This document shows, piece after piece, positions 33,880-44,286 of a stretch of DNA of 64,000 nucleotides. The stretch spans positions 9,796,001 to 9,860,000 of the forward strand of contig NZ_JAPEOK010000001.1 in assembly GCF_026341515.1 (NCBI RefSeq), in the 5' to 3' direction. Position numbers and translations under genes: made by a program. The DNA is from Streptomyces sp. NBC_00878 (GTDB lineage Bacteria > Actinomycetota > Actinomycetes > Streptomycetales > Streptomycetaceae). Under the pieces are notes generated by a model. It worked only from the letters and a program-made list of their open reading frames with translations, had not been told where the DNA came from and searched no databases. Within the stretch, counting starts at the first letter, position 1. Every line of letters begins with the position of its first letter.

Positions 33880-34566
33880 TCAGCGCAGCTCGGCGGTACC
33901 CCGGAATCTCGTGTACGACGCCACCGCGAGCGCCACCACCAGCACGCCCAGCAGCCAGCCGCCGAGCACGTCCGACGGCCAGTGCACGCCCAGCCAGATA
34001 CGAGTGAGGCCGACACCGAGGACGGACACGGCGGAGAGGGTGAGCGCGATCCGCCACACGACCTGTCCGACGCCGTACAGGTGGAGGAGCCACAGCAGCA
34101 GGCCGCACACGACCGTGGCCGACATGGCGTGGCCGGAAGGGAACGCCGCGTAGTGGGCGGAGTCCACGGGGTCGGTCCAGACGGGGCGCTCCCGGCCGAT
34201 CGCCGCCTTGAGCCCCTGCTGGAGCAGTGTGCCGAACACACATGTGGCCGTCAGCCATAGCGCGAGCCACCATGCCGAGTGGTGCAGCACCAGCCAGAGC
34301 ACGGCGGCGGCACACACTGCACGCATCGTCCAGGGATCCCACACCCAGTCCGTGAGGATGCGGAACGCCTGCGTCATGTCGGGGTCGTCGACCGCCCAGC
34401 GGTGGGTGGTGCGGGCGATGTCGCCGTCGAGGGCCATGAGCGGATCCCAGGACAGGGTGACCAGGACGAGCAGCAGTACGGACGGCAGGGCGACAGCCGC
34501 CGCGACGCGTACGGCGATCCCGGGACCAGGGGCGTGGGGCGGCGAGTCGACGGGTGCGGAGTGCAT
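33880..34566 (-). CDS. PAP2-family phosphatase, membrane-bound
   Basis: 228 aa. About six hydrophobic segments. The PAP2 motifs appear as KAAIGRERPVW (C1), FPSGHAMSATVV (C2) and TRIWLGVHWPSDVLGG (C3), with active-site histidines in SGH and GVHWP. Lipid phosphatase acting on undecaprenyl or other phosphorylated lipids; specific substrate unknown. Confidence 0.9.
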   Translation of the reverse strand: MHSAPVDSPPHAPGPGIAVRVAAAVALPSVLLLVLVTLSWDPLMALDGDIARTTHRWAVDDPDMTQAFRILTDWVWDPWTMRAVCAAAVLWLVLHHSAWWLALWLTATCVFGTLLQQGLKAAIGRERPVWTDPVDSAHYAAFPSGHAMSATVVCGLLLWLLHLYGVGQVVWRIALTLSAVSVLGVGLTRIWLGVHWPSDVLGGWLLGVLVVALAVASYTRFRGTAELR

Positions 34567-34633
34567 GTATCGATCCTCGCCGACCAGTGGGGCGGAAGGC
34601 GAACCCGGGGGTGGTGGGACGGCCGTGAGTCCC

Positions 34634-35566
34634 CTATCCGAGGGCCCGCAGAGCCGGTACGAAGGCCACCAGGACCGGGATCACCGGTACCAGCGCGGCG
34701 GCCGCCGTGAGCCGCAGTCGACGGGCGGGCGGGAGGCGGTCCGGGGGAGTGAGCAGCCGGTGGACGCGCTGCGGAACATGGGCCTGAGGTGTGGGGCAAG
34801 GGCCGAACGCGCCCCGGTCCTGGTTGAGTTCGACCAGGGCCAGGGCTGTCGTCAGCCGGCCGAAGCGGCGCGACGCCATGTCGTCCGCGGCGAGTTCGAC
34901 CAGAAGGTGCATCTCGTCACGGAACGCCGCGAACACCGGGACCTGCGGAAAGCCGTTGGCCAGGGCGGCCGACGAGTGCAGCAGCCAGTCGTGCCGGGCC
35001 CGCGCGTGCCCCTGCTCGTGGGCGAGTACGGCGTCCAGCTGCCGTCCTTTGAGGCGGCGCAACGCGGCCGTGGTGACGACGAGTTGGGGTACGGCCCCGG
35101 GCAGCCACCAGGCATCGGGACGCTCGCCCTCAAGGACGACGAGACGATCGCTGCCGGGCTCCTCCCCGGGCAACAGTGGTGCGCGTACGAGGAGTTCGGC
35201 CCGCCGTCGACGGCGCCGGGTGCGGGCCCCGGTGATCTCGCGGGCCAGCATCGCGGCGCTCCAGACACCGCCGAGCGCGAGAGCCACCGCGGTCGTCGCG
35301 GCCCAGGGGCCTGCGGCCGACGCGTAGCTCTCCACGACGGCGGGCGGGGCGGGGGCGAAGACCTGGCCGCGGACCGCCTGCCAGGCTGCCGCCGCGCTGA
35401 GTGTCATCGACAGCGCGCAGCACAGCAGAACGGCCACCACCACGCACTGCCACACCCACAGGGCGACCACCGGTTCACGGTCCTGCCAGTCCGTCCGGGC
35501 GAGCAGCCGCGGAGCGAGGACGGCGGCCAGGGCGCCGAGCAGCAGCAGTGCCGCGGGGACCATCAT
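34634..35566 (-). CDS. M56 family (BlaR1-like) membrane metallopeptidase
   Basis: 310 aa. Zinc motif LAHEQGHARARHD (HEXXH-type) in the middle, flanked by four hydrophobic segments near the ends. M56 proteins cleave BlaI/CopY-type repressors in response to a signal; here no BlaI gene lies next to it, so its partner is elsewhere or lost. A downstream catalytic acid fits DDMASRRFG. It reads in the same direction as DUF5134. Confidence 0.88.
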   Translation of the reverse strand: MMVPAALLLLGALAAVLAPRLLARTDWQDREPVVALWVWQCVVVAVLLCCALSMTLSAAAAWQAVRGQVFAPAPPAVVESYASAAGPWAATTAVALALGGVWSAAMLAREITGARTRRRRRRAELLVRAPLLPGEEPGSDRLVVLEGERPDAWWLPGAVPQLVVTTAALRRLKGRQLDAVLAHEQGHARARHDWLLHSSAALANGFPQVPVFAAFRDEMHLLVELAADDMASRRFGRLTTALALVELNQDRGAFGPCPTPQAHVPQRVHRLLTPPDRLPPARRLRLTAAAALVPVIPVLVAFVPALRALG

Positions 35567-35738
35567 GGCCGCAGCCTATGAGCGGGGCGCCGCCGGAGGA
35601 TACGGGCTGTCGCGGCAAGTGACGCAGACCACGGTTTCGTAAAGTCGGCCCGGAGCCCGAGGGATGTCGGCTCGGCACGTGAGAAGCCCTGGTCCAGAAC
35701 GTGGGTAGCGTCGGCCCAGAAAGTGAGAAACAACCGGC

Positions 35739-36338
35739 TCAGAGTGTGAGAAGCATGGCCAGCATCCCGATGCCCATCGAGAGGCGGCACGCCCGCGCCA
35801 GCTCCAGCCGATCGCCCCACCCGGCCGCACTACGGCTCCCGCCAGGTCCAGGTCCAGGTCCAGGTACACGTCCTGGTCCAGGTACACGTCCTGGTCCAGG
35901 TACACGTCCAGGTCCGGCGACGGCGACCGGCACCAGCCGTGTGCCGCTCCAGAGCACATACGCGGTGAAGTACGAGAGGAGTACCCCCGTCAGCGCGGGA
36001 ACCCCGGCGTGCGCCCCGCTCGCCATCACCGCCGCCATATAGGCCATCGCGAACGCGCCCACCAGGTGGTGCAGATGGTGCGTGCCGCCCCGAGCCGCCC
36101 ACAGGGCACGCAGCGCGGCCGCCCCGAACACCGTCGCGTAGGCGACCCAGGCCCAGCGCGGCGGCGCGAGTACCGCCGCGGGCACGGCCATCGCGGCCAT
36201 CCCGAACCCCATCAGCGCCTCACCGCCCGCGGTACGCCGCTGTTCCTCGACCCTGCTGCGCATCCGCAGCAGACAGTAGGCCCCGGTCGCCGCGCACAGC
36301 GCGACGAGCAGCCAACTGGGCGACGCCGGTCCGTGCAC
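35739..36338 (-). CDS. DUF5134 family membrane protein
   Basis: 199 aa from a GTG at 36338 with GGAGG upstream. Several hydrophobic segments and His-rich HHLHHLVGAFAMAYMA, typical of DUF5134. The region between about residues 150 and 178 is a low-complexity insert of PGPGRV repeats created by an 18-bp DNA repeat. Function unknown. It precedes the M56 gene in the same direction. Confidence 0.75.
   Translation of the reverse strand: MHGPASPSWLLVALCAATGAYCLLRMRSRVEEQRRTAGGEALMGFGMAAMAVPAAVLAPPRWAWVAYATVFGAAALRALWAARGGTHHLHHLVGAFAMAYMAAVMASGAHAGVPALTGVLLSYFTAYVLWSGTRLVPVAVAGPGRVPGPGRVPGPGRVPGPGPGPGGSRSAAGWGDRLELARACRLSMGIGMLAMLLTL
35863..35916. repeat. 18-bp tandem repeat inside the DUF5134 gene
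   Basis: GGTACACGTCCTGGTCCA occurs in two exact copies and one diverged copy, preceded by three GGTCCA hexamers (35845-35862). On the coding strand it gives PGPGRV repeats. Units of 18 and 6 bases keep the frame. Confidence 0.85.
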
Positions 36339-36639
36339 CGCGCACCTCCCCGCTCGGCGGTGTCGAACAGTCCGGTCGAAGAGATGCCCGGGCCGGGCGG
36401 AGCGCAAGCGAGCGCAAGGGTGTACGCGGGGGAGCGCGTGGAGGTGCGCCGCAGACCGAACGCTCGCGACCGCGGTACGAGGCCCCGCGCGGCTGACGCC
36501 CCACTCCGGGTTCCCCTGCCGATTCCCCGACCGGTTTCTTCCGTACCGTCAGAAGCTTTGCGGTTACCGCCCGTTGGCATGAGACGGGCGTCACTTCTAC
36601 GCGCGGCACGCCGGTTCGAGCAGTCGGCATACGTGCGAA
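36339..36639. other. 301-bp stretch without a recognisable gene
   Basis: GC-rich sequence upstream of the DUF5134 gene and before the ABC permease remnant. No convincing reading frame or repeat; it may contain degraded sequence from the same lost transporter operon. Confidence 0.4.
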
Positions 36640-36798
36640 ATGACCGTCCTGCTCAACACCTTCGCCGGCCAGACCGGTACGGACTGGGGACCTCTCATGG
36701 CAGCAGCCACGCTGGTCAGCGTCCCCGTGGTGCGCGCCTTCGCGATGCTCCAGCGGTACATCGTCGGCGGACTGACCGCGGGCACGGTCAAGTCGTGA
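36640..36798 (+). pseudogene. C-terminal remnant of a sugar ABC transporter permease
   Basis: The frame from ATG 36640 gives 52 residues (MTVLLNTFAGQTGTDWGPLMAAATLVSV... RYIVGGLTAGTVKS). The end RYIVGGLTAG and the preceding membrane helix are typical of MalG-type carbohydrate ABC permeases. The rest of the protein, including the EAA loop, is absent. It is therefore a fragment, perhaps of the xylan-related transporter once next to the xylanase locus. Confidence 0.75.
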
Positions 36799-36837
36799 CG
36801 GTCGGTAGGTCGGTGGGCAGGAGTCAGGACCTGGCAC

Positions 36838-37602
36838 TTACCCCTCGTCGGCCGCCCGGTAGATGCCGAACACCGCGCCCTGCGGGTCCCGGAGCACCGC
36901 GATGCGCGGCCCCTCCGGGACCGACGTGGGTTCCATCAGTACGCCGCCGCCCGCCCGCGAACTCACCTCGGCGGTCGTGTCGACGTCCTCCACCGCGAAA
37001 TACGGCAGCCAGTGCGAGGGCACCTCGTGCGGGAACTTGTCGCCCATCTCCACCATGCCGCCGAAGTCCTCGCCGCCGATGCCCCACTGCGTGTAGTGCT
37101 CCGAGGCATTGACGGTCCAGCCGAACACCGTCGTGTAGAAGGCGGTGACCAAGCCGGGGGTACGCGTCATCAGCTCGACCCAGCCGAGCGCCCCGGGGGC
37201 GTTGAACAGACCGGCACCCGGGAAGGATTGCGCCTGCCAGAGCTGGAGGACCGCGCCGCCCGGGTCGGCCGCCACCGCGAAACGGCCCAGGTCGAAGACG
37301 TCCATCGGCTCCTGGACGACCGTGCCGCCCGCGTCCCGTACCGCCGCCACGCTCGCGTCCGCGTCGGGCACCGCGAACGACACGTTCCAGGCCACCGGCT
37401 GCGACTCCTGGAACAGCGGGGTCAGGCCCGCGACCGGCGCGTCGCCGAGGTGCGCGAGCGTGTAGCCGCCCGCCTCCGCGCGCGGGTCCGTCTCCGGGCG
37501 CCAGCCGAAGACATCGGTGTAGAACCGTTTGGCCGCCTCCAGGTCACTGGTCCCGAGCTCGGTCCAGCAGGGCCCGCCGGGCACCGCCTTGTCCAGTTTC
37601 AT
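36838..37602 (-). CDS. VOC family protein with two glyoxalase-like domains
   Basis: 254 aa. Two betaalphabetabetabeta modules: residues about 10-125 (CWTELGTSDLEAAKRFYTDVFGW, ADPGGAVLQLWQ) and 130-250 (GWVELMTRTPGLVTAFYTTVFGW, LRDPQGAVFGIY). This resembles the PF00903 duplex family. Substrates are unknown; metal ligands are not obviously conserved. Lies upstream of the disrupted GNAT gene, on the opposite strand. Confidence 0.85.
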   Translation of the reverse strand: MKLDKAVPGGPCWTELGTSDLEAAKRFYTDVFGWRPETDPRAEAGGYTLAHLGDAPVAGLTPLFQESQPVAWNVSFAVPDADASVAAVRDAGGTVVQEPMDVFDLGRFAVAADPGGAVLQLWQAQSFPGAGLFNAPGALGWVELMTRTPGLVTAFYTTVFGWTVNASEHYTQWGIGGEDFGGMVEMGDKFPHEVPSHWLPYFAVEDVDTTAEVSSRAGGGVLMEPTSVPEGPRIAVLRDPQGAVFGIYRAADEG

Positions 37603-37809
37603 GGCCGACCTTCTTTCCGATCTTGCCGACGTTCCGACAGGGGCCCGTCAGGAGCACAAAGAGCTCCTTCTCGCACGCTAAGCCCGGCCCCTCGCCCTCG
37701 GCCAGCCGACGGAAACCACATGGCGGGACCAGCCGGTGAGGCGTACTCTCGCCCGCGTACCGCACCTCATGGCGGCCTCCGCACCTACACCGACCCCGGA
37801 GGTCCCCGC

Positions 37810-38757
37810 ATGCCCGCGCTCACGGTGCGCCCCTTCCACCGCGACGACCGCGACCAGCTCACCGAACTCGTCAACGCGCTCCCCCACTCTCGACTTCGCT
37901 CGAGCGGGGGGACCCCCACCGCCGCTGTCGTCCCCGGCGTCTCCGTCTCCGTGAACACCGTGCTCAGCGGCATGACACGGCAGCCCGACGAGTTCATCAC
38001 CGACCCCTGGGTGGCCGAGCGGATCACGCTCGTCGCCGAGCAGCGCCGGTACGTGGTGGCCGGCGCCCATCTGCTGCGCTATCGCGCCGACGCCGAGGTC
38101 GGTGAGAGCTTCCGGGACGCCGACGCGATCGACTGATTCGTCTGCCGTCCGCCCGCGTCCTTCTGGCCTGACTCCGACCAGGCCTCCGACCTGCTGATGG
38201 CGGCCTGCCTGGCCCAGCTCTCCCGCTGGAACGTCCGCCTCCGCTACGCCGACGGATCCCTGCCCGCACCCGTCGTCTACGGACTGCCACGGCCCTGGCC
38301 GCACATCCGCGCCGCCTACGAACGCGCCGGCTTCCGGCACACGGGCGACACCGAGGTCATCCTCATCGCCGACGTGGTCGATCTGCCACCGCTCACAGCC
38401 CTGCCCGGAATCTCCGTCGACCGCACGCTCGGCGAGTGCGGCACCCGCTTCACGGCTCACGCCGACGGGCGCGTACTCGGCTTCATCGAGGTCGACACCG
38501 CGCTGGACCGCCCCGAACGCCACGCACGCAGCGGAGGCCTCGCCGACATCGGCAACCTCCACGTCGAGCACCCGGTGGACGGCCTGGAGAACTGGCTCCT
38601 CGCCCAGGCAGCCCACTGGCTGCGCCTCTCAGGAGTACGGCGGCTCTTCGCGTACGAGGCCGTCGGCGCCGCAGCCGCCATCGGCCGGCTGACGGGCGCC
38701 GGTTTCCACGAGCTGACCCGCACGGATCGCGGGTGGGAGCACCTCTCGCGTGGCTGA
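37810..38757 (+). pseudogene. GNAT acetyltransferase gene with repeat insertion and nonsense codon
   Basis: A 315-codon frame from ATG 37810 (MPALTVRPFHRDDRDQLTEL) reads through both GNAT halves but is interrupted by TGA at 38134-38136. The flanking text, DADAID-stop-FVCRPPASFWPD, suggests a Trp codon (TGG) lost to TGA. In addition, codons for LPHSRLRSSGGTPT at 37879-37920 are an in-frame insertion of the 39-bp dispersed repeat, splitting VNA from AAVVPGVSVSV. The second half lacks the usual acetyl-CoA pyrophosphate loop. Probably inactive. Confidence 0.8.
37879..37917. repeat. Dispersed 39-bp repeat, copy B, inside the GNAT gene
   Basis: Inverted relative to copy A at 26719-26757, 38 of 39 bases identical. 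It adds 14 in-frame codons to the GNAT sequence. Confidence 0.85.
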
Positions 38758-38793
38758 ACACGGAGGCGGAGCAGGGAAGTTGAGCATCCGCCT

Positions 38794-38925
38794 TCACACA
38801 CCGCCGCCACACCCGGCCGACACCGGCGCCGTGCTGGACCGTACGACCAGTTCGGTGGCCAACTCCACCCGGGGGGGGGAGTCGAGTTCCTCGCCCCGGG
38901 TGAGCTTCAGGACCGTATGGACCGC
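38794..38925 (-). pseudogene. C-terminal remnant of a LacI-family regulator
   Basis: The minus-strand frame ending at 38794 reads LKLTRGEELDSPPRVELATELVVRSSTAP, the standard last segment of LacI sugar regulators. Upstream codons do not resemble LacI, so only about 35 residues of homology remain. A run of nine G residues (38871-38879) lies inside it. Adjacent to the xylanase gene, it is probably what is left of its BxlR-type regulator. Confidence 0.7.
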
Positions 38926-38941
38926 GAGTAACCTCCGTTGA

Positions 38942-40489
<1,548 letters not shown>

Positions 40490-40575
40490 AAAGCGACGTG
40501 CCGAGTCCTGGCGCACGCACCGGGTGTCGGCGGGACCTGCCCCGCCGACACCCGCGGCGGTCGGGTGAACTGCCC

Positions 40576-41628
40576 TTACCGGGTGGGGAGTTGAGCATGG
40601 GGCGTGGTGGCGGACACCGTGGCGGTCACGTCCACGCCGATCGGACGGAGCACCTGCGGCGGCACAGTCACCTGGTCACGGAGGTTGGGCGCCGTGCCGT
40701 CCCACCAGTCGGCGTTGCCGTCCTCGATGCAGCGCAGCAGGACCCCCTCGCGCAGCGCCCAGGGGCAGATGGTCACCTCGTCGATGCCCATCAGCTTCAT
40801 CGCGGTGTGCGCGACGATCGCCCCGGCCAGCGACTGACCTGAGCGCGCGAGGGAGATGCCCGGCAGAAGGGCACGCTCGGCGGCCGGTAACACCGCCAGC
40901 TGCTGGACGGCCCTGCCGAGGTCGGCACGGGTCATGCCGCGCGGAGTGAAGGGCCCCGACCGGCCCGGGGCCGCGCCGCACAGCCGGCCCAGCTGCTGGA
41001 ACGTACGCGAGGTGGCGACCGTCGTACGCGGCGCCTCCCAGCGGATACGGGCCGCGACGTCACGCAGTTGGTGGCGCACGTGCCGGCGCAGCAGCTTGGT
41101 CCTGCGCGGGGACGGCGGGTCCTGGCCGCGGAAGAACTCACGGGTCAGCCGGCCGGCCCCCAGCGGCAGCGAGATCGCGAAGTCGGGCAGCCTGCTCCGG
41201 CCGAAGGCCACCTCCAGGCAGCCGCCCCCGATGTCCAGCAGAGCCAGCGGCCCCGCGCGCCAGCCCATCCAGCGCCGCGCCGCCAGGAAGGTCAGCTCCG
41301 CCTCGACCTCGCCGGGCAGCACGTGCAGCGGCACTCCCGCCTCCGCGGTGACCCGCCCGAGCACCTCGGCGCGGTTCGGGGCGTCCCGCACGATCGCCGT
41401 GGCGAAGGCGAACGGCCGGGTCACCCCCCACCGCAGGCCCTCCACCCGGGCAGCCGTCACGGCTTCCACCAGCCGGTTCACCTGCTCCGGCGGCAGGTGA
41501 CCACCCGGCTCGACATGGGCGGAGAGCCGCAACTGGCGCTTGGCCGTGTGCACGGGGAGAGGCACGGCTCCGTCCGTCTCGGCGATGACGAGCCGTACCG
41601 TGTTCGAGCCGACATCAAGCACACCCAT
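40576..41628 (-). CDS. Ppx/GppA family exopolyphosphatase/guanosine pentaphosphatase-like
   Basis: 350 aa from ATG 41628, with GAGAGG six bases upstream (ATG 41634 lies directly against it). ASKHA signatures: MGVLDVGSNTVRLVIAE, FATAIVRDAPN, ALLDIGGGCLEVAFGRS and AHTAMKLMGIDEVTICPWALREGVLL. Streptomycetes carry two such proteins; they act on polyphosphate or pppGpp. Monocistronic, divergent from the DUF6479 gene. Confidence 0.9.
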   Translation of the reverse strand: MGVLDVGSNTVRLVIAETDGAVPLPVHTAKRQLRLSAHVEPGGHLPPEQVNRLVEAVTAARVEGLRWGVTRPFAFATAIVRDAPNRAEVLGRVTAEAGVPLHVLPGEVEAELTFLAARRWMGWRAGPLALLDIGGGCLEVAFGRSRLPDFAISLPLGAGRLTREFFRGQDPPSPRRTKLLRRHVRHQLRDVAARIRWEAPRTTVATSRTFQQLGRLCGAAPGRSGPFTPRGMTRADLGRAVQQLAVLPAAERALLPGISLARSGQSLAGAIVAHTAMKLMGIDEVTICPWALREGVLLRCIEDGNADWWDGTAPNLRDQVTVPPQVLRPIGVDVTATVSATTPHAQLPTR

Positions 41629-41727
41629 TCGCATCCTCTCTCCGTACCCTGGGCGGTCGCCCGCACACCGCTGTCGGAGAGTAGATGCCGCCCGGTTTGC
41701 GGCGTTCTGTACGAGTATTCTGGCTTT

Positions 41728-42090
41728 ATGGACACCTTCGGCTGGGACCTGGCTGTTCCGAACGAAATCGTGGCCGGTTCGGCCCCCTTCGTGGTGGGAC
41801 TTCTGATCACGGCGATGCTGATCGTCGCGGTGTGGTGGGGGATGCGGGTGCGTGCCCGGGAGCCCGGGCCGCCGCGCCCCGAGGACCAGCCCCATCTGCC
41901 CGCGGGCGGCGCGGTACACGAGATCAGCGAGATGCGCGAGCCCGACGAGATGCCGCACAACGGCAGGGTTCTCACCCCGCACGAGCTGCACGGCAACGTC
42001 TCCTCGCGCCGCGCCAAGGACCAGAAACGGTCGACCTGGGGCCGCAACAGCAGCGGCGGCTTCGGCAGCGGCGGCCTCGGCCACCACTGA
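41728..42090 (+). CDS. DUF6479 family single-pass membrane protein
   Basis: 120 aa from ATG 41728. One transmembrane helix (VVGLLITAMLIVAVWWGMRV, about 22-41), an acidic/Pro-rich middle and a Gly-rich C-terminus (GRNSSGGFGSGGLGHH). The pattern matches DUF6479. No enzymatic motif; probably an accessory or scaffold protein. Confidence 0.7.
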   Translation: MDTFGWDLAVPNEIVAGSAPFVVGLLITAMLIVAVWWGMRVRAREPGPPRPEDQPHLPAGGAVHEISEMREPDEMPHNGRVLTPHELHGNVSSRRAKDQKRSTWGRNSSGGFGSGGLGHH

Positions 42091-42178
42091 GGGCACGCGG
42101 GGCCGCTGGGACGGGGTCAAGAAGACCTCCGCCGAGCCTCCCGGTCGGTTCGCGAGTGTCCGACGACCCGTTGGGCTG

Positions 42179-42421
42179 TCAGCGGTTCCGCAGCGCCCTG
42201 ATGAGTTCGTCCTTCGACATCGATGAGCGGCCCTCGACGCCGACCTTCCTCGCCTGCTCGTACAGGTCCTGCTTCGACCGGTCCTCGTACGAGCCGCTCT
42301 TCCCGCCCTTGCGGGAGGAGGACTTCGGGCTGTTGGCGATCCGAGCCGCCTTCTCCTTGCCCGCACCCTCGCGACGCAGCGCCTGGTAGGTCTTCTCGTC
42401 CTTGATCTGCGGCCTGGGCAT
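42179..42421 (-). CDS. DUF7218 family small basic protein
   Basis: 80 aa from ATG 42421 with AAGGGA upstream. KTYQALRREGAGKEKAARIANS is a Rho-N-like start and SKQDLYEQARKVGVEGRSSMSKDELIRALRNR a Rho-N/SAP-like helical end. Nucleic-acid association is suggested by the basic middle (KSSSRKGGKSGSYEDR). Function unknown. Confidence 0.75.
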   Translation of the reverse strand: MPRPQIKDEKTYQALRREGAGKEKAARIANSPKSSSRKGGKSGSYEDRSKQDLYEQARKVGVEGRSSMSKDELIRALRNR

Positions 42422-42579
42422 GGGATCCCTTCTTCCACTCGTTCCGAGGACTGGATCGTCGCGGGGCGGGCACACGGGCGCCGCCCCGCGAGGGCACGTT
42501 CCGGGTACCCGGAACGGCCACTGGCGCACCTACCAACTGCGCATGCCTCTGTGACAGGCGCCGGCCGCCGGTCATTCCC

Positions 42580-42966
42580 TCACGGGCGATACCGCAAGGG
42601 ATGGTCCGCCGGGACCTCCACCACCACGATCTCCGTCCCGTCCGGATCTGCGAGCCACATCTCGATCAGCCCCCACGGCTCCTTCACCGGGGGCCGGCGC
42701 ACCTCGACGCCCGCGGCCAGGAGCTCCTCGTGGGCCGCCGTGACGTCCGGGACCTGGAGCCACAACTTGACGGCGGGGGAGGGGGGTTCCGCGGAGCGGC
42801 CCGCGACCTCCAGGTAGCCGCCGCCGAGGAAGTAGACGGTGCCGCGCTCGGGGCCCGTGCCGAACTCGCGGTAGACGGGCAGGCCCAGTTTCTCGCCGTA
42901 GAAGGCGCGGGAGCGCTCGGGGTCGGTGGGGCGGAGCAAGGTCCGGCTGCTCAGTACATGCACCAT
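42580..42966 (-). CDS. VOC family protein, glyoxalase-like
   Basis: 128 aa from ATG 42966. One VOC module: LRPTDPERSRAFYGEKLGLPVYREFG, FLGGGYLEVAG, VKLWLQVPDVTAAHEELLAAGVEV and LIEMWLADPDGTEIVVVEVP, with a terminal metal-type Glu (EVP). Likely a dioxygenase/isomerase-fold enzyme or resistance protein; no substrate can be assigned. Divergent from the GNAT gene at 43039. Confidence 0.85.
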   Translation of the reverse strand: MVHVLSSRTLLRPTDPERSRAFYGEKLGLPVYREFGTGPERGTVYFLGGGYLEVAGRSAEPPSPAVKLWLQVPDVTAAHEELLAAGVEVRRPPVKEPWGLIEMWLADPDGTEIVVVEVPADHPLRYRP

Positions 42967-43038
42967 GCATCCGGAGCCTAATAGGAGAGTTACGCTCAGC
43001 GGTGCTCGAGCCGTGCCAGAGAATCGGAGAATCGCTCC

Positions 43039-43578
43039 ATGGATACCGCCGCCACCGGACCGACCTTCCGTGACGCCACCGACGCCGACGTCGACGCCCT
43101 CGTCGTGCTGATCGAGTCGGCCTACCGGGGAGACTCCAGCCGCACCGGCTGGACCACCGAGGCGGACATCCTGGAGGGCCAGCGGACCGACCCGGAGGGT
43201 GTGCTCGCGGTCATCAAGTCGCCCGACAGCCGCCTGCTGACCGTTGAGCGCGAGGGTGCGGTGGTCGCCTGCTGCCAGCTCGAACACCGCGGTGACCATG
43301 CCTACTTCGGCATGTTCGCGGTTCGCCCCGCCCTCCAGGGCGCGGGCCTCGGCAAGGTGATCATCGCCGAGGCGGAGCGGTTCGCCCGCGAGACCTGGGA
43401 CGTCAAGGAGATGCACATGACCGTGATCTCCGTACGCGACGACCTCATTGCCTGGTACGAGCGGCGCGGCTACCGCCGTACGGGAGAGATGACTCCCTTC
43501 CCGTACGGCGACGAGCGCTTCGGCATCCCGCAGCGCGACGACCTGCGCTTCGAGCTCCTGGTGAAGCCGCTCGCATAA
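43039..43578 (+). CDS. GNAT family N-acetyltransferase
   Basis: 179 aa from ATG 43039. GNAT motif A is clear: AYFGMFAVRPALQGAGLGKVIIAEAERFA (acetyl-CoA loop QGAGLG), with VISVRDDLIAWYERRGYRRTGEMTPFPYGD as motif B. The substrate amine is unknown. No operon partner. It is intact, unlike the GNAT gene at 37810. Confidence 0.9.
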   Translation: MDTAATGPTFRDATDADVDALVVLIESAYRGDSSRTGWTTEADILEGQRTDPEGVLAVIKSPDSRLLTVEREGAVVACCQLEHRGDHAYFGMFAVRPALQGAGLGKVIIAEAERFARETWDVKEMHMTVISVRDDLIAWYERRGYRRTGEMTPFPYGDERFGIPQRDDLRFELLVKPLA

Positions 43579-43602
43579 TCGTTCCGTCGCGCGGTCCGGC
43601 CG

Positions 43603-44286
43603 TTACGCCGTGAAGCGGCCGGTGCGTTTGATCTCCGGATAGTCGGTGGTCGCGCCGTCCAGTTCCAGGGCGCGTACGAGGCGCAGGTGGTCCTGGGTGT
43701 TCACGACCCAGCCGATGATCCGCAGGTCCGCCTTGCGTGCGCGCTCGACGACCTCCAGGGTCAGCCGCCGGATGTTCAGGACGAGACTCGTGGCGCCGAC
43801 CGCGGTCGCCCGCTCGACGACATCGATGCCATAGCGGCTGGCGACCAGTGCCGTACGGACGCCGGGCACGAGCCGCGCGATCTCGGCGACGGCCTCGTCG
43901 TGGAACGACAGGACCTCGACCCTGCCGACGAGGTCGCGCCGGTTCATGACCTCCGCGAGCGCCCGGGCCGCGGCCACGTCCTTGATCTCGGCCTGTAGCG
44001 GGGCCGTGACGGCGTCCAGGACCTCCTCGAAGACCGGGATGCGCTCACCACGGCCCGCGTCCAGTACCCGCAGCTCGGCGAGGGTCTTCTCGGCGATCGG
44101 CCCCGAGCCGTCGGTCGTACGGTCCACATCGGCGTCGTGCATGACGACGAGTGCGCCGTCCTTGCTCAGATGCAGATCGAGTTCGATGAGGTCGAGGCCG
44201 GCCTGCTGGGCGGCGATGAAGGAACGGAGGGTGTTCTCCGGTTCGACACCCATGATTCCGCGGTGCCCGATGGTGAGAAAGTTCAA
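43603..44286 (-). CDS. Glycerophosphodiester phosphodiesterase
   Basis: 227 aa from a TTG at 44286 with GGAG eight bases upstream. FLTIGHRGIMGVEPENTLRSF, AGLDLIELDLHLSKDGALVVMHDADVDRTTDGSG and TAPLQAEIKDVAAARAL hold the GDPD His, Glu and Asp ligands. TIM-barrel GDPD hydrolysing glycerophosphodiesters to glycerol-3-phosphate. No signal peptide, so intracellular. Confidence 0.92.
   Translation of the reverse strand: MNFLTIGHRGIMGVEPENTLRSFIAAQQAGLDLIELDLHLSKDGALVVMHDADVDRTTDGSGPIAEKTLAELRVLDAGRGERIPVFEEVLDAVTAPLQAEIKDVAAARALAEVMNRRDLVGRVEVLSFHDEAVAEIARLVPGVRTALVASRYGIDVVERATAVGATSLVLNIRRLTLEVVERARKADLRIIGWVVNTQDHLRLVRALELDGATTDYPEIKRTGRFTA

Noticed and set aside
33746..34342. Extension of the Tat protein gene through the PAP2 gene
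   Set aside because: It would overlap the PAP2 gene entirely; the TTG at 33745 has a strong GAGGGGGG and a twin-arginine signal at the right place.
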